From Ampullaceana balthica (Eukaryota > Mollusca > Gastropoda > Lymnaeidae), in the NCBI GenBank assembly GCA_944989445.1, contig CALYLW010000500.1, forward strand, positions 1-64,000: 64,000 bases of DNA. Reading direction: 5' to 3'. The notes beneath the pieces are model-generated. The model did not search any database. It had not been told where the DNA came from and saw only the letters and a program-made list of their open reading frames with translations. Shown piece by piece: positions 9,987-24,800 of the stretch (positions are counted from its first letter, which is position 1; each line of letters starts with the position of its first letter). Both the position numbers and the translations under genes were made by a program.

Positions 9987-12578
9987 ATGGACAAATCTGA
10001 TTTTTTAAAAAATTATTTTAAATAAGCTGATAAAAAAATAAATTTAAAAAAATAAGGGTCATAAAAGTTTTTTTTTAAATTTTGAAAGACAAGTTTGCCG
10101 GGCCGGGTACCCATTGACAGGCCTGTTAGACATTCAAAAAAATATAATCCTAGTAACTTCAAGCAGTTAAAAATTATTTTTCCTTATCCAGCATTGGCGT
10201 TAAATTTTATGTATGGAAATTGAATGGCATCATGTTTAGTGACTGCCGCAGCAGAGATCGATATGAGGTTTCCGCTGTAGTCCTATTTTTTATTATGTAA
10301 ATTTTAAAAAAATAATAATAAAAAAACAAGAAAAAAAAACATTGTTTCCCAGACTGGCTTTGGGTGTATAAAATTAACAGTGAACATTGTCGCAGAGAAT
10401 ATATTCTATTGTTTTATTAATCTGCTTTAAAATTACAGATTTTCTTATGCAACTTAAAAACTTGCAAAGAGAATTAATGAATTGTAAGGATAACATTAAA
10501 ACCCAAAGATATTGCATTTGTTTGGACTTTGTTTATTTTGTGGTGTGAGATTTAGGCATAACCCTTCTCACGTTTATAGTTGACGGTTTATTTTGTGGTG
10601 TGAGATTTAGGCATAACCCTTCTCACGTTTATAGTTGACGGTTTCTTATGTGAAGACAATTTACAGAGAATGTAATGTCTGCATTTTGGCAGCATAGGAC
10701 GGAATCTTTAATTAAGGAATGTAAATGTATAACATAAACTTAATAAATGCACATGAAATACAAAAGTTAATGACAGATATGGAGATCAAATCAAACCTGT
10801 GTTTTAAGTTTGAATTAGTTTAAGATATACAAGGATGTTAGGTGTAATCAACTAGATCCAAAAAAATGAATGGGAAAACCTTTTAACTAACACAACAACA
10901 ATATATAATTGTTAATATCCTTTAAGTTCTAACATCATAGCTAATCATACAATTGTCTTTTTTCTAAGTTCCCAACATCTAAGTGAACTGGTTCTTAGCA
11001 GACATCACCCTTTCCAATAAAAAATATTCTTTATAGGCGCTTTCCTTATATATGACATGATGGAATGTTGATGTCCTCTGTCAAATGTTTTTTATACTCA
11101 ACATAAGAAATATCTCACTGAATTATATATGTATCAAACATTAAATCCAAAAGGTTAAATATTTCATGATTCTTTGTCCTAGCTTCACTTTATTCAAAAG
11201 CTACAGTGACTTTAAAATTAAAGTCTGTAAAAAACTAAAGAACATGTTAAGAAGGCTTAAGATCTGGCAAGTAAGCATTTCTTATAATACTGTTACTTTT
11301 GTAAATTTATATAGGAAATTTCAAAGGAATTAAAATATTTTATCCATATAAAATTGTTACTTGTAGCATGTAAAAAAAACAACTTTGAATAAAAATGTAA
11401 GTATTTTGAATAATTTTCCATAAATAGATTACAAAGAAACCATTTTATTATTTTTTTAAATATACATGATTATGATGTTAAAATTTTGAAGTATAATATA
11501 AAAATATAGAATTATATAAATATTTGTAATACAATTTATAATACAATTTATCATTCTGTTATTCATCTTTATAAGAGAATCATTCAGTCAGGGTAATAAA
11601 TTAATAAGCTTTTCATGAAGTCTTACAGCAGAAATATGTTAAGGGTTGAGAAAGTAGGGCCTACATTACCTATAACATGACACAGCACAAGTCCTTCTTT
11701 ATTAATTACTTTTACTATTGGAAAACATATTTCAGATTTAAACATTTATTCCAAGTTTTATATGGGTCATATTTGTTTTGGTGTTTATGAGACTATTAAG
11801 AAAATTTAAAAAATGATTTTTTTCTGTTAGTTTCCAGTCAAGGCTATAAAATAAAAAAGAAAATACTTTGAACCACTGATAAGAAGGCAGACAAATCTTT
11901 AACCAATATTTTTGGTACAAACAATAACAGAAATTAAATAACAACAAAAATTAACAAAAACATGATCAGCTCCTGGGATTCAAATCTGCCACCATCAGGT
12001 CAGCAGTCAAAAATGTTATCTCAGGAACACAACCTGACAAAATATGTAGTCTAATGTTCATGGATTTTTATGACGTTCCTTTTAAAAATATCTTACTCAA
12101 TTAATAATGAATTTATGCAAGGAAAATGAAAGAAGCACATTATACGGCATCAAATCCCCGCTAATAAAGAGGTTTGAGGACTGATGCTCTACTTTTGTGT
12201 GTTGAAACAGATTGGAGAATTCAGAGTGGTGTATATTTTAAATATGGGGCAAATTTATCCTTATAAAGAACATTTGATGATAGGACTTTTAAGTAAAATT
12301 TATGTATTTTTTTTTCTCAAAAGATTTTTTAATTTTCAGTGAAACTTTGAAAATATTAGAGCCATTAAGAAATCTATTCATACAATGACTGGAAATTGAA
12401 TAACTACAAAAAAATTTCCTAATGCTCAGATAATACTGAATTTATAAAATATATTATATACAAATTTTTTAATATAAAATATATTTGACATAGGTCATTT
12501 CTTAATGCTATAAGAAAAATATTTCATAACATAAAGATATTATCAATAAAGTAATATAAATTGGAATTATTTTAAACT
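9987..12578. other. Intergenic zone between two convergent genes
   Basis: AT-rich DNA holding the 3' UTRs of both neighbours. The only clear structure is a 55-bp direct duplication at 10531-10640 (gtttattttgtggtgtgaga ... gtttatagttgacg, twice). No coding exon is supported; the frame at 11738-11947 lacks any domain. No obvious poly(A) signal for the - strand gene is close to its stop; a TTTATT (AATAAA on -) occurs near 11745. Confidence 0.5.
10037..10042 (+). terminator. Poly(A) signal AATAAA for the lectin gene
   Basis: The first AATAAA downstream of the lectin stop codon, about 50 bp away, in an A/T-rich 3' end. Its position fits a short 3' UTR, but AATAAA is expected by chance in such DNA. 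Confidence 0.45.
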
Positions 12579-12825
12579 TTAATAATCAGCCAGCTTGGCC
12601 AACTCAAATTCTGGTATATCTAATCCCAACCACTGCAGCAGCTCAAAGTATGAGAAGACAAACGCCCTGTTGACTTGGTGAGCCTGTGACAGATTCACTG
12701 ACTCCTCTTGCAATGAGCGGTTAAATCGTAATCTGGCTTCTAGTTCTGCTTGTTTCCTGGCCATTTCAGCTGCCAGTCGTTGAGCCTCTTCAAAAGCTTT
12801 CCTTGCCTCTTCTTCTCTCTTAAGT
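12579..12825 (-). CDS. Coiled-coil gene exon 24 (last)
   Basis: Acceptor tttttttag. Encodes the end of the coil (KREEEARKAFEEAQRLAAEM, ARKQAELEARLRFNRSLQEE) and the globular tail SVNLSQAHQVNRAF then VFSYFELLQWLGLDIPEFEL and AKLADY, stop TAA. The aromatic tail motif is the most distinctive part and the best search query. Confidence 0.85.
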
Positions 12826-15800
12826 CTAAAAAAAATGTAGGAAAAGATTTTAAAATTTAATTTGAACGAAATGAAGACAATTTCATTTTGGTAATGTAAG
12901 CAACTAAAGAAAGTAATATTTTCATTCCTAAATTATAGGTCCATAATTTTTTAACTGAATAAAATTTGAAACTCTTAAAAATAAGCTAGGTTATCATTTT
13001 AAATATAAGAATTATTTATAATTGAAAGCATTATAAAATAGAATTTTACGATATTTTATTCGTTTTTTTTATATTATTAATTTTAGCAAAAAATCAAATT
13101 TTACATTATGATTTTTTCAAAGACAGTGCATAGTTTTAGATTTCATAATTATTTACAATAGCTTCCAAAAGTTAACACAAACAGAAAAATACTTACTTCT
13201 CCTCTAACTCTCTTCTCTTCCTTTCCTCTTCAATTTCTCTCTTCTTCCTCTCATACTCTAGCCGCTCTTCTTCTGCCATCTTAGACATCATCAACTCTTC
13301 AGCTATTCTCTGTCTTTCCTCCTCTCTCTGCTTCTCCAGCAACATTTCTGAAATTATTCACAGTTACAACTCCACATCAATTATTTGTATGCAGTCATGA
13401 TAGCTTTAATTATCTTGAATTCTATTGAAACAACATTCTATAATTATCAGATTAAACTTGACAAGGGAGATAACCATTTCACTAAGTTATTAACGGTCCT
13501 TTTCACTCACCGTGTCTTTTCTCCTCCTCCTCTAGTTGCTTGCGGCGCATTTCCTCCATCTTCCTCTGATATTCCTCTTTGAGTTTCTTCTCTCTCTCCA
13601 TCTCTATCTTTCTCCTCCTTTCTGCCTCCTCCGTATCTTTTTTCTCTCTTTCCTCTGCCTCCCATTCTTGGAGTTTTCTCAACCTGTCAAATGTATGACA
13701 ACAATACATTTAAAATTTAAACAACCTACATATAATGGTATTCATTTCGAATAATACAATTCTTTCTTACACTGCATCACATAATATTAATTAAGTTTTT
13801 CAACTATTAGAATTGTAAAGAAATTAAAAAATTAAATATATATTTATAACAGGTACAAAAAGTTTTTAATGAAGTGTTTTAAGTATAGATTTATTGGTAA
13901 GTAGCTTCTAGATGTCATACCTCCTTTCCTCCTCTTTCCTTCTCTTCTCCTCCTCTAATTCTTTCTGCAGTGCAATCTGTCGCTCCATTTCTTCTTTCTC
14001 TCGTTTGCGTTTCTCCTCCATTTCCCTCCTCCTTCTTTCCACCTCCTCCTTCTTCTTGGCAGCAGCTGCTGCTCTCTTGGCTGCCCTGGCCTCTTTGTTT
14101 GAGATGGACTTTAGGTTAGGACCACCAGCCTCATCCTGAACATATGTAAAAGTGATTTGGTTTAGAAACTATTATGATGTATTCCTTTTTTTTTACAGTT
14201 CAAAAGCACTTGAAGAGCAAACTATCCATTACTTTCAAACATTACTTTGAAACAAGGTGCTGTCTGAATAATCATTGCCGGCAAGGCTTCATGTCCATAC
14301 TGATAACATTCTAATAATAGCTCAAGTATGCAGAGGGGTCACTAGTGGGGTGAAGACCACACCGGGTGACAATATCACAAGTGGTAATACTTATGGGAAA
14401 AAATCTGTATGTTCATGTTATTTGGCACTGGCAGACTCCAGTAAGTCGTGAAGGGGACATACCATGACCTACCAAACTGGGTGACACCAACCCTAGTGAT
14501 GCCTCTGCAAGTAGTTCTCTATATACATATCAATGAAAAAATTTGTGAAATGTATATATCAAGAACCTCCAAAGAATTTAATAAAGTATAGGAACTTGTA
14601 GCATTTGACAAAGCAGAAAAATATGCAGTTCAATATGATTACAGAACCATAATCAACAAATGCATTCATTTTTGAAGCACTCATGAAGGTTATTAGTAAT
14701 GCTAACAAAGTTTTAATTCCATTTTTATAATGATAATATGGTTTCTCGATTTGTTTTACAGTACAATTAGAACCTACCATCATTTGTATATGTTTAAGGG
14801 TAGAACATGTTATATGTCCACGTGATCATAGATGCTGTAGATATGTTTGACATTACACATAGAATAAACTTATTTTTAAAAAATTTGAACCCAGTTAAAG
14901 TAAAGGTACCAAAGAATCGTCTTATAGTTCCTCTGTTTAAATGATGTCAATATTTTCATGAAGATTATTAGTAATGCTAGCAAGGTTTAGATTCCCTGTT
15001 TATAATGATCATGTGGATTCTATTTGTCTTCTCATTGTTCATCTGTTTAAATCAGTGGTCTGCAAACTGGGGTAAATTACCCCAAATGGGGTAAAAATGG
15101 TAAACTTTTGGGGGTAATGCATAATCATTTCGGGCATATAAACCCCACATGAGTCCGGGTCTTTGGGGGATCATGTCACCATAAAATTTTATATTTCGGG
15201 GTATCAGGTGAACAAGTTCGCTCACCCCTCGTTTAAATGATGTAAAAAATTTTATATTTGTTTTTAAGTCACTCCAGCTCCTAACATCACGATCCCCTCA
15301 CATCTCCAGTGCCCCCTCCCCCTCCCGCTTTTTTTCACTGAACCTCTATATTGAAATCAAATCCACACTTATGTCCTCATTCCCTTCAAGTGTCAGTAGA
15401 AGTACTGAATACAGTCGAAACCGGTTAAGTCGACGGCGTTGGGGTATGAAAAATGGCGTCGATATAACTGATGATCGAGTTAAAACGAAAACCAATATGG
15501 CGGCAAAATATCAACATGTGCTTGAAATTTTCTTTATGTACGTGATTAATTAGTTTGCGTTAATTAGTGATGGGACGATTAATCGGAATCGTAATGGAAC
15601 CCTAATATTTCTTCACTCTTTCCTAAGGTTGTAATGACCGTTCGTTTTTAAGGGCCGTTTAAAATTTAAATATAACCATGGTTCCCACTCAGGAAAACGG
15701 GAAAAAGTCTGCAATTCTTTACAAAAATTTCTCGGCCTTGAAAGTCGGGAAAAGTTATGACACTAATCGGGAGTTTTATATATATATTTTATTATTTTTA

Positions 15801-18800
15801 TATATATATTTATGACCAAGTAAAGGACTTTGATTACGTCTCTGTGGTATGTTTCGATTCCATTTAATAAAAAAAAAGTTACCAGTTTATAATTGTCTGC
15901 GCATGCGTTAAAAGGTCAAATTTTTCGCATCGGCTCATCACATGCTGCGTGTTTTCACAGCCGCTCGCGTTTGCCGTCGTATCAGCGAATTTAAAATACA
16001 AATAAACAACCTAAAATATGGTAATTTTAAGTTTAATGCTTTTGACGTGCAAGATATCTGTTACTATCAGAACGCTCTCCAATTTCCTCAGTCAATAAAA
16101 CTTGTAATATAAATATAACTATTGTGGCCTTGACCGTTGATCACAGCACGCTGTAAAAAGCAAATTTTTAAAAAAATCATTCCTTATCAGAAATGATTTG
16201 ATTTCATCGTCACGCGCGTGTTAGTCACAGTCACTTATCTTACTGGTAACAAAGCAACAACAAACTTTTAAAAGAATAATAATTTTTTTATTTGATTAAA
16301 TAAAAACCACCGTCGATTCTAGATACAAACCTTTATTTTCATTTCTAAAGATATTCGTTTATCTTAAAAAATAAAATGATTAATACATCAGAAAATGAAT
16401 TAAGTTTAATAATAATATAACATTCACTGCGAAATAACGACGATTAACGACCTCTAACGCGATTGTCAAGTACTTCGGGTGAATACATACTCCATGGATA
16501 CACGTGGAACTAATAATTCACACACGCAAAACATCCGGTAATTTTTATTGAAATCTCGTAGAATCACACAATAGCCGGAAGTCTTGAAGAGAGTGAGATG
16601 TCAACACTGTTTTGAACTAAAAATGCAGAGTGCATTGCTAGGCCAACCGACGAGGAGCAAAGTAAACCAACGTTAAGTTGCAAATTTGGCTCTCTTTTGT
16701 GCTCGAGGTAGTAGGTTTCGGCAACTTAGAAAAATCGAATTAGCCGATGAAAAAATGCTAAAACAAAGAGAGAACTTGGCGGTTCCAATAAAAAACGTCG
16801 AGTTAGTGGGGTGGTCGAGCTAACCGAGCTCGAGGTAAGTGGGTTCGACTGTACATACACCAGTTAATGATATTGATTACAACAGTCCTACAATCTATTG
16901 ATAAGCCCTGACAATGTTGTACAAAGGATTATATTTAAAAAATTAACCCTCTGCCTCACAAAAACATGAGAAAACGAATTGCAGTTACCTCATCTGTCTC
17001 GTCCGCTTCATCTGGAGCAGGTGACGGGATGTGGAGCTCTTCAGCTTTGGAGGCTGGATCTGGTTCAGGGCTTGTTGGCTCACGTACAAAGTGGAAGTCC
17101 ATCTCAGATTCTTCAGTCTCAATCCCAGGTGAAGATGGCTTAAATGGAGGTGAAAACATTTTGTCATAATGGAATGTTGGCTTAGTCCTGAATTCTTATT
17201 AGAGTTTTAAATGTTGACAAAGTGATGGTTTTCCGGGTTTCTTCAGACAACCCATTCCACGCCGAATTCTGGACGGGAAGAGCGAAAATTTGTATGTGTT
17301 TGTCTTTGCATACAGAATAAAAAAGGTGCTTTTATTCTTATGTCTATCTGAGTGTTGTATTAAATGGTGGTGAAAACATTTTGTCATAATGGTATACTTG
17401 ACGATGTTGACATGGTAAGTTTCCGGTGTTCTAAGTGGTAGCGCGCTGGACTATCGATCCGAGGCAGAACCCGAGTCGAGGGTTCGAGCCCAGGTACTGG
17501 CTAGGACCTCGGGGCATTGTGCTGGCCACACATTCCCCAGCTCGTTAGTGGTGGCTCAATGAAACTTGTGAACGCTACTTCACTTGCCCCATAGACCGTC
17601 ATGGTCTGAATAATATTATCATTCTTATAAGTTTCAACTTTATAATTCAAACAATATTTGATAATAGTGTTCCCTATCTAAAATTCTACTGCATCTTTTG
17701 AATAAACAATGTGTTATGAACTCGATTTTTTAGTTTACTTCTTGCTTGCTATCTGAGGTTCACATCTACACTTGTCACCTAACTGAGAAACTGTTACACA
17801 CATTTCCTCTACTCAAGGTCATCTGAACCTACCTGACACATATGTAATCTAGCTGACTATGTCAATGTCACCTACATAGATTTCAACTATACCAGTGTCC
17901 CTCATCTGACTCTTACTTATGCATCTGTCACTTCTTGACAATGTATCTGTTACCTACCAGAGGTTCAGTTAAAGTTGTCTCTTCAGTTTCCACCTGTTCA
18001 GCTGGCTGAGGCTCCACAGAAGGTGGTTCTTCCTCAACCACTACTTGTTGTGTTTCTGCGGTTTCTTCTTTAAATTTTTCTTTCTTCTTCTTGTGTTTCT
18101 TTTTTTGCTTATTATCTTTATTCTTAAGATCTTCCTTGTTCTGTTTCTTTGGCTTGCCCCCTCCTGTCAATGGAAACACAGAGTTACCTCATCAAAAAGA
18201 ATCAGAAATTTTTTATAATTGCCCATACAAAGATTTTATTTTAATTTTAAAATGTCAAGTCATAGTCATTGTAACATAAGCCTGGCCTTTAATTGCTAAC
18301 TATAATTAGTTTTTTAAATTAAATGATATATCACTGAATTACAATAGAAATAACACTAAAATAACCCTGAACTAATACTATAATTGCACTAAACTAGCAC
18401 TTAAATAACCCTGAGCTAACACTATAATTGCACTAAACTAGCACTTAAATAACCCTGAGCTAACACTATAATTGCACTAAACTAGCACTTAAATAACCCT
18501 GAACTAACACTATACTTGAACTAATTCAGAACTGAAATTGTCTGAACAAAAAAAATAAAACCTCAAGATAATTTCACTAATTATTGTTCCAAGGGTTAAA
18601 AGTGATTTAAATAACTCTTCTCAGCCTCAGACTGCCTTATGTAGACATTTGTGTTTATTGTTATCAACTTTTTCTCACACTATCATAGTGCCAATAAACA
18701 TTTACACTCATTACAGTGATTCTCACATTCTGGACACTTTTAGCACAAGAAAATGTGACACAAATATTTTAGAAATCAAGTTTAACCAAAACTCATCCCT

Positions 18801-21800
18801 GGATCTCACCCTTGGTGCCTTTAGAGGGGAGACCACCTGTAGCTGGGGTATCAGGTTCTGGGGGTCCATTTTCAAGGCCTTGAGGAAGTTCTTTGTCATG
18901 AACAGCTCCTGTACAGTTTTATTGACCACAAATAATTTTTGTTTAATGTTCATTAACAAATATCATCATATTTAGAAATATCAATTAATGAAATCACATG
19001 TTAGCCCATTAATAGTTAAATAATGGTATTGCTTTTGATCAGTTCTGACTAAAGAAATTTACATTTTAAAATTTGTATTGAAATGTTTAACAAAATAAAA
19101 TTTGATCTTATTGATTGGTCTCCAATAAAATATAAAAACACTAAAACACAACAAAAAAGACAGTAAATATTTAAATCGAATCATCCCTCTGATGAGAGAA
19201 AAAGTATAGATTCTTTAAGAAATAGATTTCAAATAAAAGTATAGATTCTTTAAGAAATAGATTTCAAATAAAAGTATAGATTCTTTAAGAAATAGATTTC
19301 AAATAAAAGTATAGATTCTTTAAGAAATAGATTTCAAATAAAAGTATAGATTCTTTAAGAAATAGATTTCAAATAAAAGTATAGATTCTTTAAGAAATAG
19401 ATTTCAAATAAAAGTATAGATTCTTTAAGAAATAGATTTCAAATAAAAGTATAGATTCTTTAAGAAATAGATTTCAAATAAAAGTATAGATTCTTTAAGA
19501 AATAGATTTCAAATAAAAGTATAGATTCTTTAAGAAATAGATTTCAAATAAAAGTATAGATTCTTTAAGAAATAGATTTCAAATAAAAGTATAGATTCTT
19601 TAAGAAATAGATTTCAAATAAAAGTATAGATTCTTTAAGAAATAGATTTCAAATAAAAGTATAGATTCTTTAAGAAATAGATTTCAAATAAAAGTATAGA
19701 TTCTTTAAGAAATAGATTTCAAATAAAAGTATAGATTCTTTAAGAAATAGATTTCAAATAAAAGTATAGATTCTTTAAGAAATAGATTTCAAATAAAAGT
19801 ATAGATTCTTTAAGAAATAGATTTCAAATAAAAGTATAGATTCTTTAAGAAATAGATTTCAAATAAAAGTATAGATTCTTTAAGAAATAGATTTCAAATA
19901 AAAGTATAGATTCTTTAAGAAATAGATTTCAAATAAAAGTATAGATTCTTTAAGAAATAGATTTCAAATAAAAGTATAGATTCTTTAAGAAATAGATTTC
20001 AAATAAAAGTATAGATTCTTTAAGAAATAGATTTCAAATAAAAGTATAGATTCTTTAAGAAATAGATTTCAAATAAAAGTATAGATTCTTTAAGAAATAG
20101 ATTTCAAATAAAAGTATAGATTCTTTAAGAAATAGATTTCAAATAAAAGTATAGATTCTTTAAGAAATAGATTTCAAATAAAAGTATAGATTCTTTAAGA
20201 AATAGATTTCAAATAAAAGTATAGATTCTTTAAGAAATAGATTTCAAATAAAAGTATAGATTCTTTAAGAAATAGATTTCAAATAAAAGTATAGATTCTT
20301 TAGAAAATAAAGTATAGATTCTTTAAGAAATAGATTTCAAATAAAAGTATAGATTCTTTAAGAAATAGATTTCAAATAAAAGTATAGATTCTTTAAGAAA
20401 TAGATTTCAAATAAAAGTATAGATTCTTTAAGAAATAGATTTCAAATAAAAGTATAGATTCTTTAAGAAATAGATTTCAAATAAAAGTATAGATTCTTTA
20501 AGAAATAGATTTCAAATAAAAGTATAGATTCTTTAAGAAATAGATTTCAAATAAAAGTATAGATTCTTTAAGAAATAGATTTCAAATAAAAGTATAGATT
20601 CTTTAAGAAATAGATTTCAAATAAAAGTATAGATTCTTTAAGAAATAGATTTCAAATAAAAGTATAGATTCTTTAAGAAATAGATTTCAAATAAAAGTAT
20701 AGATTCTTTAAGAAATAGATTTCAAATAAAAGTATAGATTCTTTAAGAAATAGATTTCAAATAAAAGTATAGATTCTTTAAGAAATAGATTTCAAATAAA
20801 AGTATAGATTCTTTAAGAAATAGATTTCAAATAAAAGTATAGATTCTTTAAGAAATAGATTTCAAATAAAAGTATAGATTCTTTAAGAAATAGATTTCAA
20901 ATAAAAGTATAGATTCTTTAAGAAATAGATTTCAAATAAAAGTATAGATTCTTTAAGAAATAGATTTCAAATAAAAGTATAGATTCTTTAAGAAATAGAT
21001 TTCAAATAAAAGTATAGATTCTTTAAGAAATAGATTTCAAATAAAAGTATAGATTCTTTAAGAAATAGATTTCAAATAAAAGTATAGATTCTTTAAGAAA
21101 TAGATTTCAAATAAAAGTATAGATTCTTTAAGAAATAGATTTCAAATAAAAGTATAGATTCTTTAAGAAATAGATTTCAAATAAAAGTATAGATTCTTTA
21201 AGAAATAGATTTCAAATAAAAGTATAGATTCTTTAAGAAATAGATTTCAAATAAAAGTATAGATTCTTTAAGAAATAGATTTCAAATAAAAGTATAGATT
21301 CTTTAAGAAATAGATTTCAAATAAAAGTATAGATTCTTTAAGAAATAGATTTCAAATAAAAGTATAGATTCTTTAAGAAATAGATTTCAAATAAAAGTAT
21401 AGATTCTTTAAGAAATAGATTTCAAAACAATATGACAATTCATTCTTAAAAACATCATTTTTATTTTCAGAATAGAAAAATATTTCAAGAAACATAAAGA
21501 ATATCAAATACCTGGAATTGGATGAGCAGATTTATACAATTTTGAAATTTTCAGGTAAGGAAATAAGGAGAAATCGTAAAAAGTAAAAAGACAGAGAAAC
21601 AGACATAATGAGACACTTATATAAACAGACAGGCAGACGGTATTTAATTTCATACCAACAACGAAAGGCTTATTGGCTTCTTTCTTTTCTTTTCTAGTCT
21701 TTGCTTTTTTATCTTTGGTCCCCTGCAATGGTAACATTCAACATGCAGAATAAGGGAAAAAATAATAATTTTTATTATAAATTGAATATTTATAAGTCTG

Positions 21801-24800
21801 GTAACTTCTTCAGGTTTTTAGCCTGGCAAACAAAAACAAAACAACTATACTCCCCTTTCACCCCCCCCCCACACTGTTAAAAAATCAGGCAATGGCAATA
21901 CATGTAGTAATTTAGTGAAGAAAGCACCAATCTGGCTGTAAACCTTAAAATTTAAAACATTTTTAAAACCATCAAAACAAAACTAATAGGAGGAAAATGG
22001 CAGCCATATTTTAAAAGGAATAACAGATCACAGTTCTGGTCAGCAAAGCCAACACAGCCATGTTCTATACATACAAATAAATACATTAAAATAATAACAG
22101 TTTGAAACAATTTATTTCAAACGTCTGGCTCCAATTCCGATGACACTTTGTACACATGAATAATGAAATATTCCTTGTTGTAAAGTATTATTATCTATCA
22201 TTGACCACCAAATTTGAGGGTGTCCAGGGATGAACCAACTACTCAACAAACTCAACAAATATAAAATATGATCTCTTGAACTGTAATAGCAGACGTAAAC
22301 AAATAACCTGCTCGTCTGCTTTTGCTCCATCTGGTTCTTTGTCCACATCAGACGTGAGTTTGGTCTTGACTGGCTTACCTCCCCCACCTCCTGATGTAGT
22401 GTGTCTAGCCTTGGATCCAGATTCCTGTTTTAGATTTCAAAATATTTTAAATTTTTTATACATAAAAAAAGTTTATACATCATTTATTTGAGCATTATGG
22501 CTCAAACTTACAATGAAATTTATTTTTAAATATATGCAATCAAATATTTTTTTACTTGTCTATTGTCTGTAATTAAATCTTAACATTTATTTTTTTGTTT
22601 ATACAAAATGCTTGAGTCGTTTAATCTGCTGCGAATGTTGACCGTGAACAAGTTTGACAGCCAAGAATAAAATATCAGAGTGATTTAAGTAAAGCAAAAA
22701 GGCAAAGGATTTCTTTGGTTTATTTCCATGGTTATACAGAGTAAGATGTATTCAATAATTGGGATGAAATCATTACGTGGGTAGATAGTCCAATAACCAA
22801 TCATTACGTGGGTAGATAGTCAAATGACGAATCATTACGTGGGTAGATAGTCCAATGACCAATTATTACGTGGGTAGATAGTCAAATGACGAATCATTAC
22901 GTGGGTAGATAGTCCAATGACCAATTATTACGTGGGTAGATAGTCAAATGACCAGAGTAATATGTATTCAATAGTTAGTTAGTTAGTTCCTCTCGGGCCG
23001 AAGACGGCACATAGGGCAGAAGTCATTGATTTCCATTTACTACGATCCGTCGCCAATTGTATTAGGTCTTGATTATTTCTTAGACCCATGGTTGAGCTTT
23101 CTCTTTTGATTGTTCTACGTAGGGTTTCTTTTGGTCTTCCTTGTTTTCTTTTGCCTTTTGGTGTCCATATGAAGGCCTGCCGTGGTAGTCTTCTCTCATC
23201 TATTCGAAGAACATGACCGATATAATTCCAACGCCTTCTCCTTATAAAGGTTGACACATATTCTTGGTTGGTTTCTTCTCTTATTGTTTCATTTGATTTA
23301 AAATCACTCCATTTTATATTCAAAATTTTTTGGAGGCATTTGTTCTCGAAGGCAACTAATTTCTTTTCTATAGCTTGAGTGCATTTCCAGCTTTCACATC
23401 CATATGTTAGTACAGGGATTACGCAAGAGTTGAATCACCTACACCTTCCGGTTCAAGGTGGGGCTTCCGGTTCAAGATGAAGGAGATGTTTATCTCCTAG
23501 CTTGCTTCGGGCGGTTGATCGGCAGCCTAACAATCCACCATCGTAAAACATTAACTGTTACTGAAACAGAATGTATTCAATAATTAGGATGAAATCATTA
23601 GGTGGGTAGATAGTCCAATGACCAATCATTAGGTGGGTAGATAGTGCAATGACCAAGCAGTAATAGAATACAGATCAGGTAATTGGTGCTCACGCCCTAT
23701 TTACTTGTTTGATTTACCTTTCCACTGGGTTTATGTACAGATGGCCCAACAGCTTCCTTATCTGTAGATGTTGCTATTTCTTGAGAATCTTGAAAACTGA
23801 CTCTTGACTTCAATAACTGGTCAGCAGATTCTGGCCTTGAATCTGATTCTGATGGTACAACTGGCTTCCCTTTCTAAGGAAACATAAAAATTTCACATAG
23901 TAAATATAACATTTTTTTGGTAAACTTAAAATAAATAATGCAGTTACTAATTTTTTATTTTTTTTTAAAGTTAATGTAAACATTACTCAAGCATTTTTTT
24001 AGTAAGGAAGTTCCATGTCATTTGTAAATTGATGAATTACAATTGATCATCCCCATTCATATAAAATATTAACAGTTGGTGGGGGGGGGGAGGGGGAGGG
24101 GTATATAAAGCTAAATTCAAAAAAAACATTTATTTTATGTCATGAACATACAGTGGTTTGAGAGAATACAGTTAAAAAAATAAACATATATTATATTACT
24201 AGTGGATTACCCGTCAAAAATGACGGAAGTTTTCAGCTGAAATCTATTTATATTGAAAAAATGCACTTTTTTCAGGGTGCCTACGACGCCCACCTTTTTC
24301 AAAAGCCCAACTAACTTGTCCTTGTTTGATAAAAACGAAATATTAAACTTTCTGAAATGTACACAAAGTATTTTATAATAGGAGTTGTAGGGCGCATACG
24401 GTGCTCTCTTTGTTTTTTTTTATTTTACAATTAACCATCATTAAATCCTCTTTTTACATTGTTCCTTTTTCCAAAATTAAAATATGAGCTAAAACAATGA
24501 TGTCATATAATATTTCTTTTACAGCGCATCTTTAATTTGCACACCTTTTGATGCACACCTTGTATTAAATATAAGATCAAACAATGACGTTACATCCACA
24601 CATAGATACATACATACATACATACAGACGAGGGGAATTATGTATATTGATAATATATTATATTATAGTATCTTATATTATCATATATATATATATTTAC
24701 CCTCAATTATCCTGCCATAACGCTGAGATCACTCTGCTTTTTTTTTAATATATAGACTTAAAAATCATAATCATTTTGGTTTCCAGATTAACATTAAACA

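Noticed and set aside
17139..17180. Exon 20 starting at 17180 from an acceptor formed at the LINE junction
   Set aside because: It is in frame, but the acceptor at 17138 has a better pyrimidine tract and is older than the insertion. Kept only as an alternative.
18723..18959. 78-codon - strand frame over exon 18
   Set aside because: The splice phases of exons 17 and 19 require a different frame, which gives a hydrophilic peptide like its neighbours.
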